A stretch of DNA of 64,000 bases from Streptomyces antibioticus (GCF_002019855.1 NZ_CM007717.1:5871043-5935042), one strand, 5' to 3'; shown: positions 17,194 to 25,287, counted from the stretch's first letter. Program-made: numbers and translations. Notes: generated from the sequence alone by a model not told the origin.

Positions 17194-18186
17194 GTGACTG
17201 GGTGGCGCGGGCCGGGACTTCTCGGCAGGGCGGTCACGGCGTTCGTACTGACGGCGCTGCTGTCCGTCGCCGGCGGAGGTGACTCCGGCCGGGTGCCGGG
17301 ATGCGGGCCCGCCCGGGGCGATCTGACCGTCGACGACCTGCCTGCCGGATCCTCGGTGATCCGCTGCGCCGCCGTCGGCCGGCTCCTCACCCGGGACGGT
17401 GTCGGCGTCGCCGTACCCGAACCGGGCGTCACGGTCGCCGTCGAGGCGCTGACCGTGGACGGCGCCGCCCGCGGCCTCACCGTACGGGTCGCCGCCGACG
17501 GCACGGTCTCCTACGACGACGACCACACCGCACCCGGCGACCGTGCGGCGACGGGCGCCGGCAGCCGCGCCGACTCGCCCGCGGCCTGCGACGACTCCGC
17601 GTTCACCACCGCGGACCGCAAGGAGTACAACACCTACGACTGGTTCATCGGGGACGGCCCGATGCCCGGCGGGATCTCCCGCGCCGAGGCCCGCCGCGCC
17701 TTCGAGGACGCCATCGCCACCATCACCACCAGCCGCAACGACTGCGGCTTCGCCGACACCGTCCGGGCCAAGGCGCGGTTCGTGGCCGCCACCCACCACG
17801 AGGCCGACGTCGACGCCGAGGCCCGCTGCACCACCCGCGACGGCCTGAACGTCTGGGACGCGGGCGACCTCAGCAGCGGGGTCGTCGCCACCACCTGCTC
17901 CTGGAGCAACCCGGTGCCGGGACCGCGCCCCGACCAGCTCATCGAGGCGGACGTCCGCTTCAACATCCGCCACTACCGCTTCACCAACAACCCGCACAGC
18001 GACACCTGCGACAACGCCTACGACATCCGCAGCGTCGCCACGCACGAGGCGGGCCATGTCTTCGGCCTGGGCCACGCGGGCCCCGGGCACGGCAACCTCA
18101 CCATGTACGCGAACTCGTACATCTGCTCCACCAGCGCCCGCACCCTGGGCAAGGGGGACGTGCTCGGGCTGCGCCGGCTGTACTGA
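17194..18186 (+). CDS. Secreted matrixin-family zinc metalloprotease
   Basis: The GTG at 17194 follows GGGAGG closely and gives a 330-residue protein. A start 18 codons upstream is possible but lacks a ribosome site. A signal sequence (about residues 12-30, AVTAFVLTALLSVAG) leads to a variable domain and then a catalytic domain. The zinc site is HEAGHVFGLGH (HExxHxxGxxH) near the C-terminus, followed by LTMYANSYICS where matrixins have the Met-turn. Cys residues come in pairs, as expected for an exported protein. Substrate is unknown. It may need pro-domain removal, but no cysteine switch is obvious. Confidence 0.82.
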   Translation: MTGWRGPGLLGRAVTAFVLTALLSVAGGGDSGRVPGCGPARGDLTVDDLPAGSSVIRCAAVGRLLTRDGVGVAVPEPGVTVAVEALTVDGAARGLTVRVAADGTVSYDDDHTAPGDRAATGAGSRADSPAACDDSAFTTADRKEYNTYDWFIGDGPMPGGISRAEARRAFEDAIATITTSRNDCGFADTVRAKARFVAATHHEADVDAEARCTTRDGLNVWDAGDLSSGVVATTCSWSNPVPGPRPDQLIEADVRFNIRHYRFTNNPHSDTCDNAYDIRSVATHEAGHVFGLGHAGPGHGNLTMYANSYICSTSARTLGKGDVLGLRRLY

Positions 18187-18208
18187 GGGGCCGGTACGGG
18201 CGGGCGGC

Positions 18209-19201
18209 TCAGCCGGCCGTCCCGCCCGTCGCCAGCGCCATCCCCAGCGGGGTCCGCTCGTACAGCACCTGATGGCCGTAGCGCCGCGCCACGAGCAGCC
18301 CCGCGTCCCGCAGCAGTGTCAGATGCGCGGAGACCGACGATGGCGCGAGGCCGAGGCGGTGCGCGAGGGCGACGGTGCCGGCCGGTTCGTCGAGCGCGGC
18401 CAGCACCCCGGCCCGGCCGCGCCCGAGGAGCCGTACCAGCACCTCGGGGGCGGCCCGGTCCCCGGGCTCGGCCCACAGACCGGCGATGCCGCGCGCCGGG
18501 TAGACGAGCGTCGGCTGCCACGGCGGGTCCCAGGTGCTCACCACGTCCGGCCAGATGAACACGCTCGGCATCAGCACCAGACCCTGACCGTCCAGCCGCC
18601 GTTCGTGCACGACGCGGGACTCGACCGTCAGCGTCCCGGCCCGCCAGCCGAACCGCCGGCTGATCTCCGGCAGCAGCCCGCCGAGCCCCACCTCGGCCAG
18701 CCGGCGCGAGTGGAACGCCACGTCGGCCTCCAGCAGGGCGCGCAGCCGCGGCCAGTCCGGCGCGACCAGGGCGCGCCAGGTCTCCTCCAGGGCGTCCGCC
18801 AGCTCCCGGACCATGCCGGCAGGGTCCGTCAGCCACCGCCGCCCGCGCGCCGAACCGAGGGCGCCCGGGGTGTCGGCCAGCGACCGGGCCGTGTCCGCGC
18901 GCGCCGCCGCCGGATCGCTCGCCCGCACGGCGGCGATCTCCTCCTCGAAGGAGGCGGCCGGACCGAGCGGCGGCGGGCACAGCCAGTCGGGGGAGTGGCC
19001 CCGCCGCGGCATCAGCAGCCACAGCCCCGCGAGGTCCAGGCCCGCCGCCACCGAGGCCGCGCGCCGCAGCCAGGGCGCGTGATAGGCGTGCCGCTCGGGC
19101 CGCTTGAGCATGCGCACCACCTCCTGCGTCTCCCAGAGCGGGGACACGGCGAAGCGGCAGCGCAGGAAGTCGTCCTCGCCGAAGTGCAGACGCGAGGGCA
19201 C
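18209..19201 (-). CDS. ArsR-type winged-helix regulator with N-terminal DUF5937-like domain
   Basis: A strong AGGAGG four bases before a GTG at 19201 fixes the start (VPSRLHFGEDDFLRCRF), giving 330 residues. The N-terminal ~240 residues form the large domain common in Streptomyces 'DUF5937' regulators. The C-terminal ~75 residues are an ArsR-like winged helix with recognition helix LAPSSVSAHLTLLRDAGLL and a wing ending VLYERTPLG. No metal-binding Cys motif is present. The gene is divergent from an MFS exporter, and a perfect 16-bp palindrome lies between them. It is a likely repressor of that exporter and of itself. Confidence 0.83.
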   Translation of the reverse strand: MPSRLHFGEDDFLRCRFAVSPLWETQEVVRMLKRPERHAYHAPWLRRAASVAAGLDLAGLWLLMPRRGHSPDWLCPPPLGPAASFEEEIAAVRASDPAAARADTARSLADTPGALGSARGRRWLTDPAGMVRELADALEETWRALVAPDWPRLRALLEADVAFHSRRLAEVGLGGLLPEISRRFGWRAGTLTVESRVVHERRLDGQGLVLMPSVFIWPDVVSTWDPPWQPTLVYPARGIAGLWAEPGDRAAPEVLVRLLGRGRAGVLAALDEPAGTVALAHRLGLAPSSVSAHLTLLRDAGLLVARRYGHQVLYERTPLGMALATGGTAG

Positions 19202-19244
19202 GGGGCCTCCTGGGACGACACGGGACACGACGGCGGCCGGAACA

Positions 19245-19260
19245 TTCGGCCAGGGCCGAA
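19245..19260. promoter_or_regulatory. Palindromic candidate operator between regulator and exporter
   Basis: TTCGGCC (19245-19251) and GGCCGAA (19254-19260) are exact complements around a 2-base centre. The site lies midway between the starts of the ArsR-type regulator and the MFS gene, where an autoregulating repressor would bind. Confidence 0.6.
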
Positions 19261-19301
19261 ACTATAGGCCGCGCGGCCCTGCCCCGAGCACGCTGCCGTC
19301 C

Positions 19302-20585
19302 ATGCCAGAGGTCACTTCAGAGGTCACGCCGGAGGACGCCGTCCCCGCCGCGCAGGCCGCACCCCCGACCGGGTACGCCCGCGTCCTCGCCGTCCCCGAG
19401 TTCCGCGCCGTCTTCGCCGCCCACACGCTCTCCCTGCTCGGCGTGGTCGTCGCCGAGATCGCCCTCGCGGTCCTCGTCTACGACCTCACGGGCTCCCCGC
19501 TGATGAGCGCGCTCACCTTCGCCCTGGGCTTCCTGCCGTACGTCGTCGGCGGCACCCTGCTCGCGGGCGTCGCCGACCGCTTCCCGGCCCGCCGGGTGCT
19601 GGTGGTCTGCGATCTGGTGTGCGCGCTGTGCGTCGTACCGATGGCCGTGCCGGGGGCGCCGCTGGCCGTGCTGCTCGCGCTGCGCTGCGCGCTGGCCGTG
19701 GTCTCCCCGGTGTTCGGCGGCACCCGGATGGCGACGCTCGCCGACATCCTCGGCGACGGCGACCTGTTCGTCCTCGGCCGTTCCCTGCTGCGGATCGTCT
19801 CGCAGAGTGCGCTGCTGGCCGGCTACGGGCTCGGCGGCCTGCTGCTCACCGTCGCCGCGCCGCGCCAGGCCCTGCTGGTGACGGTCGGCACCTTCGTGGC
19901 CTCCGCCGCGATCCTGCGCCTGGGCACCCGCCGCCGCCCCGCCCGTTCCCGCGCCGACGGCACGCTCGTCCGGGACTCCCTCAGGGGCGCCCGGCTGGTG
20001 CTGGCCGACCGGCGGGTGCGGGTGCTGCTCCTGCTCACCTGGATCCCGCCGGTGTTCTCGGTCGCGCCGGAGGCCCTGGCGGCGCCGTACACCGACGAGC
20101 TGGGCGCCGGGCCGATCGCCCTCGGCCTGCTGATGTGCGCGCTGCCGGTCGGCACGATCGTGGGCGAGCTGTACGCGGGCTCCCGGCTGCGGCCCGCAAC
20201 CCGCGAGCGGGTCGCGCTGCCGCTGGTCTGCCTCACCCTGCTGCCCTACCTCGGCTTCGCCCTGCGCCCCGGCCTCGCCGTCTCCCTCCTGCTGCTGGTG
20301 GTCTCCGGCGCCGGGACGGCGTACACCCTCGGGGTCGACCAGTGGTTCGTGCGGGCCGTGCCGGAGGAGCTGCGCGGCCGGGCGATGACGCTGCTCACCG
20401 CCGGGCTCATGACTTTCCAGGGCGTCGGGATGGCGCTGGCGGGCGTCGCGGCGGAGCTGGCGGGCGTACGGGCGGCGGTCGCCGGGGCCGGCGCGCTGGG
20501 GACCGTCTGCTGTCTGCTGCTGGCCCGGGAGGCCCGGCGGACCGAAAGCCGAGACGGGGCTGCCCAGGATATGACCGGCGGGTAG
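19302..20585 (+). CDS. MFS transporter, probable drug exporter
   Basis: The protein is 427 residues long and starts MPEVTSEVTPEDAVPAAQ. An upstream in-frame start would run through the divergent regulator's leader. It has about 11-12 hydrophobic segments. The conserved loop after TM2 (AGVADRFPARRVLVVCD) is the MFS motif A variant. It belongs to the MFS_3/enterobactin-exporter-like group common in Streptomyces. A divergent ArsR-type regulator suggests substrate-inducible efflux. The substrate is unknown. Confidence 0.86.
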   Translation: MPEVTSEVTPEDAVPAAQAAPPTGYARVLAVPEFRAVFAAHTLSLLGVVVAEIALAVLVYDLTGSPLMSALTFALGFLPYVVGGTLLAGVADRFPARRVLVVCDLVCALCVVPMAVPGAPLAVLLALRCALAVVSPVFGGTRMATLADILGDGDLFVLGRSLLRIVSQSALLAGYGLGGLLLTVAAPRQALLVTVGTFVASAAILRLGTRRRPARSRADGTLVRDSLRGARLVLADRRVRVLLLLTWIPPVFSVAPEALAAPYTDELGAGPIALGLLMCALPVGTIVGELYAGSRLRPATRERVALPLVCLTLLPYLGFALRPGLAVSLLLLVVSGAGTAYTLGVDQWFVRAVPEELRGRAMTLLTAGLMTFQGVGMALAGVAAELAGVRAAVAGAGALGTVCCLLLAREARRTESRDGAAQDMTGG

Positions 20586-20588
20586 GGT
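20583..20588 (+). promoter_or_regulatory. -10 box for the MarR gene (leaderless)
   Basis: TAGGGT overlaps the stop of the MFS gene and is followed by eight bases and then the MarR GTG. The spacing is that of a leaderless actinobacterial transcript. Confidence 0.45.
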
Positions 20589-20596
20589 CTGGTGCC

Positions 20597-21106
20597 GTGC
20601 CGAAGCCGCTCAGCCTTCCTTTCGACCCCATCGCCCGCGCCGACGAGCTCTGGAAGCAGCGCTGGGGCAGCGTGCCGTCCATGGCCGCGATCACCTCGAT
20701 CATGCGCGCCCACCAGATCCTCCTCGCCGAGGTGGACGCGGTCGTCAAGCCGTACGGGCTGACCTTCGCCCGCTACGAGGCGCTGGTGCTGCTCACCTTC
20801 TCCAAGGAGGGCGAGCTGACCATGTCGAAGATCGGCGAACGGCTCCAGGTGCACCCCACCTCGGTGACCAACACCGTGGACCGCCTGGTCCGCTCCGGCC
20901 TGGTCGCCAGACGCCCCAACCCCAACGACGGCCGCGGCACCCTCGCCGTCATCACGGACAAGGGCCGCGAGGTCGTCGAGTCCGCCACCCGCGACCTGAT
21001 GGCCATGGACTTCGGCCTCGGCGCGTACGACGCGGAGGAATGCGCGGAAATCTTCGCGATGCTGCGTCCCTTGCGGGTGGCGGCACGGGATTTCGAGGAC
21101 GAGTAG
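20597..21106 (+). CDS. MarR-family transcriptional regulator
   Basis: This 169-residue regulator starts with GTG (VPKPLSLPFDPIARADELW). The helical dimer arms flank a winged helix at about residues 60-130, with LTMSKIGERLQVHPTSVTNT as helix-turn-helix and NPNDGRGTLAVIT as wing. It follows the MFS gene by 11 bases but has its own -10 box. It is more similar in style to housekeeping MarR proteins than to AbsC. Targets are unknown. Confidence 0.87.
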   Translation: MPKPLSLPFDPIARADELWKQRWGSVPSMAAITSIMRAHQILLAEVDAVVKPYGLTFARYEALVLLTFSKEGELTMSKIGERLQVHPTSVTNTVDRLVRSGLVARRPNPNDGRGTLAVITDKGREVVESATRDLMAMDFGLGAYDAEECAEIFAMLRPLRVAARDFEDE

Positions 21107-21137
21107 AGGGCCTGCCTGCGCGTCGACCGCGTGCCGG

Positions 21138-21344
21138 GTGGTGACCTGTGGGGCGCGGCTCGGCCGGGCGGACTGGGGGCTGTCGGACGGCGTGGAGGCC
21201 CTCACCGTCGGCCACGCGAAGCAGCGCGCGCTCCTGGTGCTCGACATCGCGGCCGGACACCTCGCCGGTGGACGCGTCGAGTCGGCATTCGCACTTGCCC
21301 GGCGGGCACTCGACACCGGGCTGACGTACAGGTCCGGGACTTAG
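21138..21344 (+). pseudogene. Possible remnant of a TPR-type regulator C-terminus
   Basis: A 68-codon frame opening at a GTG contains AKQRALLVLDIAAGHLAGGR and then VESAFALARRALDTGLTYRSG. This strongly recalls the last TPR helices of the large XRE/Tat-signal regulators of Streptomyces ('..LDLA..HL..G.ve.A...A..AL....RSG'). It has no helix-turn-helix and no ribosome site, and it stops right after the RSG motif with a TAG inside a perfect hairpin. I read it as the worn 3' end of a lost gene rather than a small functional gene. Confidence 0.4.
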
Positions 21345-21369
21345 ATGAGCGCCTGCACGGCGCTCATCT
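21343..21369. promoter_or_regulatory. Perfect 11-bp hairpin before the SLOG-like gene
   Basis: AGATGAGCGCC (21343-21353) is exactly complementary to GGCGCTCATCT (21359-21369) around a TGCAC loop. The right arm ends 2 bases before the AGGAGG ribosome site of the next gene. It may be an operator or a leader structure that hinders ribosome access. As a terminator it would lack a T tract. Confidence 0.65.
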
Positions 21370-21383
21370 CTAGGAGGACAGGC

Positions 21384-21857
21384 ATGCGGGTGGGGATCAC
21401 CGGGCACCGGGGGCTCGGGGCGGACGTGGGGCGGAGTGTGCGGGAGATGATCGTGACGGCGGTGCGTGCCTACGACGCCGCCGAGCTGGTCGGTGTCTCG
21501 TGCATCGCGGACGGCCCCGACGCGTGGTTCGCCGAGGCCGTGGTGGAGCACGGTGGCCGTCTTGAGGTCGTCGTTCCGGCCGTCGGATACCGCGACGCGC
21601 TTCCCGAGTGGCACCACGCGACGTTCGACGCCCTGCTGGGGAAGGCGTCCGCCACCCATGTGACCGGGATGGGCGAGTCGACGCCCGAGGCGCACATGGC
21701 GGGCTCGGAGATTCTGGTGGGCCTGTCCGACGAACTCCTCGCGGTGTGGGACGGCGAGCCCGCCCGGGGGTTCGGCGGTACGGCGGACGTGGTCGCGTAC
21801 GCGGAGCGTCACGGCACCCCGGTGCGGATCCTGTGGCCGGAGGGCGCCACTCGCTGA
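21384..21857 (+). CDS. SLOG-like nucleotide-binding domain protein
   Basis: This 157-residue protein starts MRVGITGHRGLGADVGRSVR six bases after a strong AGGAGG. The fold cues are an N-terminal strand with GITGHRGL, the SCIADGPDAWFAEAV block, an EAHMAGSEILVGLSDELLAV region and the C-terminal GGTADVVAYA followed by PVRILWP. Together these match the SLOG (LOG/DprA-like Rossmannoid) superfamily, which binds nucleotide-derived ligands and is often found in defence or signalling. It is preceded by a regulator remnant and a hairpin. The ligand and role are unknown. Confidence 0.65.
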   Translation: MRVGITGHRGLGADVGRSVREMIVTAVRAYDAAELVGVSCIADGPDAWFAEAVVEHGGRLEVVVPAVGYRDALPEWHHATFDALLGKASATHVTGMGESTPEAHMAGSEILVGLSDELLAVWDGEPARGFGGTADVVAYAERHGTPVRILWPEGATR

Positions 21858-21915
21858 TCCAGCGCCCTTGTGGCGAGCGGGCCGACCCCCGGCAAGATCG
21901 CCCGGGACAGCCCGT

Positions 21916-21921
21916 TACGCT
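21916..21921 (+). promoter_or_regulatory. -10 box of the second DUF3817 gene
   Basis: TACGCT is followed by six bases and then the ATG at 21928. There is no room for a ribosome site, so a leaderless transcript is likely. Confidence 0.45.
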
Positions 21922-21927
21922 CGCTGC

Positions 21928-22272
21928 ATGAAGAAGAGCGTGCTGACCCGCTACCGCGTCCTGGCCTATGTGACCGGTGTGCTGCTGGTTCTCCTGTGCC
22001 TGTGCATGATCGGCAAGTACGTCCTGGACCTGGACGGCGCGGCGGACGCCACCCGGGCCGTCTCCATCGCGCACGGCTGGCTCTACGTCGTCTACCTGGT
22101 CTTCGCCTTCGATCTGGGCTCCAAGGCGAAGTGGCCGGTCGCCAAGCAGCTCTGGGTGCTGCTCGCGGGGACGATCCCGACGGCCGCGTTCTTCGTGGAG
22201 CGGAGGATCAGCCGGGAGCTGGAGGCGGCGGGGGACGGCGTCGACGCCTCGACCGCCGCCGCCAAGGCGTAG
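21928..22272 (+). CDS. DUF3817 small membrane protein (second copy)
   Basis: This 114-residue protein begins MKKSVLTRYRVLAYVTGVLL. It has three hydrophobic segments at about 10-30, 50-68 and 76-94 and the family's SIAHGWLY and AKWPVAKQ elements. It is a paralogue of the gene at 16178-16522 and exactly the same length. It has its own -10 box and no coupled thiamine-binding gene. Function is unknown. Confidence 0.85.
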   Translation: MKKSVLTRYRVLAYVTGVLLVLLCLCMIGKYVLDLDGAADATRAVSIAHGWLYVVYLVFAFDLGSKAKWPVAKQLWVLLAGTIPTAAFFVERRISRELEAAGDGVDASTAAAKA

Positions 22273-22290
22273 CCGCTCGGACGTGCGCTT

Positions 22291-22770
22291 TCACCGTTGC
22301 TCCGCGGGCGGGCGGGTGGCCCGCAGTCGTACGACGCTCGCGGCGGCCACCCCGGCTCCCACTGCCAGGAGTGCGACACCCGTGGCCACCACGCCCGGCG
22401 CGTGGGCGATCCACCGTGAGCCGACCCGGGTCGCGGTGACCTCGGCGGGGTCCTGCCGGCCGTCGTGGTCGACGAACGTGAGCCGGGTGCGCGGCACGGG
22501 TTCCAGGTCCGGATAGCTGCCGCGCAGCGCGTCCTCCCGGGCCTGGCGCTGCTGCTCCTCGGCCGCCTCGATCTGGGCGGCGGTCATGCCGAAGCAGTGC
22601 CATACGGTGCCGCCCTTGGCGGTGTGTTTCTCGTTGCACGAGATGCGGGTGAAGGTCCGTGTGTCCAGCCCCGGTGCCCCGGCCCCGACGGCGATCACCC
22701 CGCCTCCGGCGAGCAGCATCAGGACCCCCGCCCCGAGCAGACCCACCGTGCGTATCCCGTTCACGTTCAT
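22291..22770 (-). CDS. Hypothetical two-span membrane protein
   Basis: This 159-residue protein has a membrane segment at about residues 7-30 (GLLGAGVLMLLAGGGVIAV) and another at about 124-146. They enclose a ~90-residue external domain with two cysteines (ISCNEK and WHCFGMT) that could form a disulfide. The C-terminus is basic. Many Streptomyces have short proteins of this layout. I recognise no family. It is convergent with the DUF3817 gene, 18 bases apart. Confidence 0.65.
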   Translation of the reverse strand: MNVNGIRTVGLLGAGVLMLLAGGGVIAVGAGAPGLDTRTFTRISCNEKHTAKGGTVWHCFGMTAAQIEAAEEQQRQAREDALRGSYPDLEPVPRTRLTFVDHDGRQDPAEVTATRVGSRWIAHAPGVVATGVALLAVGAGVAAASVVRLRATRPPAEQR

Positions 22771-22876
22771 CCCGGCTCCCCCTCGTCCGCCGTACGGCGC
22801 CAGGCTAGGCGATGCCGGCGCACCGGTCGCGCAGCGCGTCCTTACCGCCGTACGGCTTACTCAAGGCGGTCCCCCA

Positions 22877-22912
22877 TCGACATTTACTAGGACGTCCAAG
22901 TAAATTCGAAGC
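22877..22912 (+). promoter_or_regulatory. icmA promoter overlapped by a 24-bp palindrome
   Basis: A -35 TCGACA (22877-22882), an 18-base spacer and a -10 TAAATT (22901-22906) end six bases before the ATG, so the mRNA is probably leaderless. A palindrome at 22882-22905 covers everything between. It has arms ATTTACT and AGTAAAT around the inner palindrome GGACGTCC, with a single mismatched A/A pair. This is the classic layout of a repressor operator. Confidence 0.7.
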
Positions 22913-24613
22913 ATGGACGCTGACGCCATCGAGGAGGGCCGCCGTCGCTGGCAGGCCCGGTACGACGCTTCGCGCAAGCGCGACGCGGACTTCACCACGC
23001 TCTCCGGGGACCCCGTGGAGCCGGTGTACGGGCCCCGGCCCGGGGACCGGTACGACGGCTTCGAGCGGATCGGCTGGCCCGGTGAGTACCCCTTCACCCG
23101 CGGCCTCTACCCGACCGGCTACCGGGGGCGTACGTGGACCATCCGGCAGTTCGCCGGGTTCGGCAACGCCGAGCAGACCAACGAGCGCTACAAGATGATC
23201 CTGGCCAACGGCGGCGGCGGTCTCTCCGTCGCCTTCGACATGCCGACGCTCATGGGCCGCGACTCCGACGACCGCCGCTCCCTGGGCGAGGTCGGCCACT
23301 GCGGGGTCGCCATCGACTCGGCCGCCGACATGGAGGTCCTGTTCAAGGACATCCCGCTCGGTGACGTCACCACGTCGATGACCATCAGCGGCCCCGCCGT
23401 CCCCGCCTTCTGCATGTACCTCGTCGCCGCCGAACGCCAGGGCGTCGACCCGGGCGTCCTCAACGGCACGCTCCAGACGGACATCTTCAAGGAGTACATC
23501 GCGCAGAAGGAGTGGCTCTTCCCGCCCGAGCCCCATCTGCGCCTGATCGGCGACCTGATGGAGCACTGCGCGGCCGCCATCCCCGCCTACAAGCCGCTGT
23601 CGGTCTCCGGCTACCACATCCGCGAGGCCGGGGCGACGGCCGCGCAGGAGCTTGCGTACACCCTCGCGGACGGCTTCGGGTACGTCGAACTGGGCCTCAG
23701 CCGCGGCCTCGACGTCGACGTCTTCGCGCCCGGCCTGTCCTTCTTCTTCGACGCGCACCTCGACTTCTTCGAGGAGATCGCCAAGTTCCGCGCCGCGCGC
23801 CGGATCTGGGCCCGCTGGATGCGGGACGTCTACGGCGCGAAGTCCGACAAGGCGCAGTGGCTGCGCTTCCACACCCAGACCGCCGGTGTCTCGCTCACCG
23901 CCCAGCAGCCGTACAACAACGTCGTGCGTACGGCGGTGGAGGCGCTCGCCGCGGTGCTCGGCGGCACCAACTCCCTGCACACCAACGCCCTCGACGAGAC
24001 CCTCGCGCTGCCGAGCGAGCAGGCCGCCGAGATCGCGCTGCGCACCCAGCAGGTGCTGATGGAGGAGACCGGCGTCGCCAACGTGGCCGACCCGCTGGGC
24101 GGTTCGTGGTACGTCGAGCAGCTCACCGACCGGATCGAGGCCGACGCCGAGCGGATCTTCGAGCAGATCAAGGAGCGCGGACTGCGGGCGCACCCCGACG
24201 GCCGGCACCCGATCGGGCCGATCACCTCCGGCATCCTGCGCGGGATCGAGGACGGCTGGTTCACCGGTGAGATCGCCGAGTCGGCGTTCCGCTACCAGCA
24301 GTCCCTGGAGAAGGGCGAGAAGCGGGTCGTCGGCGTCAACGCCCACACCGGTTCGGTCACCGGCGACCTGGAGATCCTGCGGGTCAGCCACGAGGTGGAG
24401 CGCGAGCAGGTGCGGGTGCTCGGCGAGCGCAGGGCGGCCCGGGACGACGCCCGGGTGCGGACCGCGCTGGCCGCGATGCTGGCCGCGGCCCGGGACGGCT
24501 CGAACATGATCGGGCCCATGCTGGACGCCGTCCGCGCCGAGGCCACCCTCGGTGAGATCTGCGACGTCCTGCGGGAGGAGTGGGGGGTCTACACCGAGCC
24601 GCCCGGGTTCTAG
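22913..24613 (+). CDS. icmA: Isobutyryl-CoA mutase large subunit
   Basis: This 566-residue protein has the acyl-CoA-mutase TIM-barrel domain and lacks the C-terminal B12-binding domain. It therefore needs a separate small subunit (IcmB) not present in this window. The residues that set substrate choice are Phe80 (in TIRQFAGFG) and Gln198 (in EYIAQKE). These are the exact residues and positions reported for isobutyryl-CoA mutase, where methylmalonyl-CoA mutase has Tyr and Arg. The enzyme interconverts isobutyryl-CoA and n-butyryl-CoA, linking valine breakdown to butyryl precursors. The MeaB-type GTPase at 9539 is its likely chaperone. It is convergent with a TetR gene. Confidence 0.93.
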   Translation: MDADAIEEGRRRWQARYDASRKRDADFTTLSGDPVEPVYGPRPGDRYDGFERIGWPGEYPFTRGLYPTGYRGRTWTIRQFAGFGNAEQTNERYKMILANGGGGLSVAFDMPTLMGRDSDDRRSLGEVGHCGVAIDSAADMEVLFKDIPLGDVTTSMTISGPAVPAFCMYLVAAERQGVDPGVLNGTLQTDIFKEYIAQKEWLFPPEPHLRLIGDLMEHCAAAIPAYKPLSVSGYHIREAGATAAQELAYTLADGFGYVELGLSRGLDVDVFAPGLSFFFDAHLDFFEEIAKFRAARRIWARWMRDVYGAKSDKAQWLRFHTQTAGVSLTAQQPYNNVVRTAVEALAAVLGGTNSLHTNALDETLALPSEQAAEIALRTQQVLMEETGVANVADPLGGSWYVEQLTDRIEADAERIFEQIKERGLRAHPDGRHPIGPITSGILRGIEDGWFTGEIAESAFRYQQSLEKGEKRVVGVNAHTGSVTGDLEILRVSHEVEREQVRVLGERRAARDDARVRTALAAMLAAARDGSNMIGPMLDAVRAEATLGEICDVLREEWGVYTEPPGF

Positions 24614-24635
24614 CAAGTCCGGTTCCCCCAAGGCT

Positions 24636-24668
24636 GGTTCCCCAAGGCCCAGTTGGCCTCGGGGGACC
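24636..24668. terminator. Terminator between icmA and tetR
   Basis: GGTTCCCCAAGGCC (24636-24649) pairs with GGCCTCGGGGGACC (24655-24668), with two wobble pairs, around CAGTT. It ends two bases before the TetR stop codon, so it can serve both convergent genes. Confidence 0.6.
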
Positions 24669-24669
24669 G

Positions 24670-25287
24670 TCAGCCCGTCGCCGTCAGGCCGAGGAGGAGC
24701 ACCCGGGTGAAGCTCCGCACCCACTCCTCGTCGGCCGGTTCCGCGCTGACCAGGGTGCGGTGCACCACCGCGCCCGCGACGACGTCGAAGATGAGGTCGA
24801 CCGTGCGGGCGGCCTCCTCGGGGTCGGTCTCCGGGGGGAGTTCGCCGCGCGTCCGGGCGCGGGCGCGGCCCTCCAGCACGAGGTCCTTCTGCGGCTCGAC
24901 GATCGAGGCCCGGATGCGCGCCCGCAAAGCGTCGTCGCGCGTGGACTCGGCCACCACCGCCATCAGCCCGCTCTTGGCCTCCGGGCGCGCCAGGATCGCC
25001 GCGAACTGGAGGACGACGCCCTCGATGTCGGCGGCCAGGCTGCCGCGGTCGGGCAGTTCCAGCTCGTGGAACAGCTCCGCGACCGCGTCCACGACCAGTT
25101 CGTTCTTGCCCGCCCAGCGGCGGTAGAGCGTCGTCTTCGCCACCCCGGCGCGGGTCGCCACGTCCCCCAGGGTGAGTTTCGACCAGCCCAGCTCGACCAG
25201 GGCCGCCCGGGTCGCGGCCAGGATCGCGGTGTCCGCGGCGGCACTGCGCGGGCGGCCGGTGCGGCCGAGAGGGGTGCGGGTCTGCAT
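24670..25287 (-). CDS. TetR-family transcriptional regulator
   Basis: This 205-residue regulator starts MQTRTPLGRTGRPRSAAADT. A far upstream in-frame start adds 32 residues through a promoter-like region and is rejected. The helix-turn-helix is LTLGDVATRAGVAKTTLYRR; the rest is a ligand-binding helical domain. A -10-like TATGGT six bases before the ATG suggests a leaderless transcript. It is a candidate regulator of icmA because of position, but the icmA palindrome is at the far end of that gene. Confidence 0.87.
   Translation of the reverse strand: MQTRTPLGRTGRPRSAAADTAILAATRAALVELGWSKLTLGDVATRAGVAKTTLYRRWAGKNELVVDAVAELFHELELPDRGSLAADIEGVVLQFAAILARPEAKSGLMAVVAESTRDDALRARIRASIVEPQKDLVLEGRARARTRGELPPETDPEEAARTVDLIFDVVAGAVVHRTLVSAEPADEEWVRSFTRVLLLGLTATG

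Noticed and set aside
22913..24613. Methylmalonyl-CoA mutase or MeaA (ethylmalonyl-CoA mutase) identity
   Set aside because: Phe80 and Gln198 are the isobutyryl-CoA mutase residues; methylmalonyl-CoA mutase has Tyr and Arg there, and the protein lacks the B12-binding domain.
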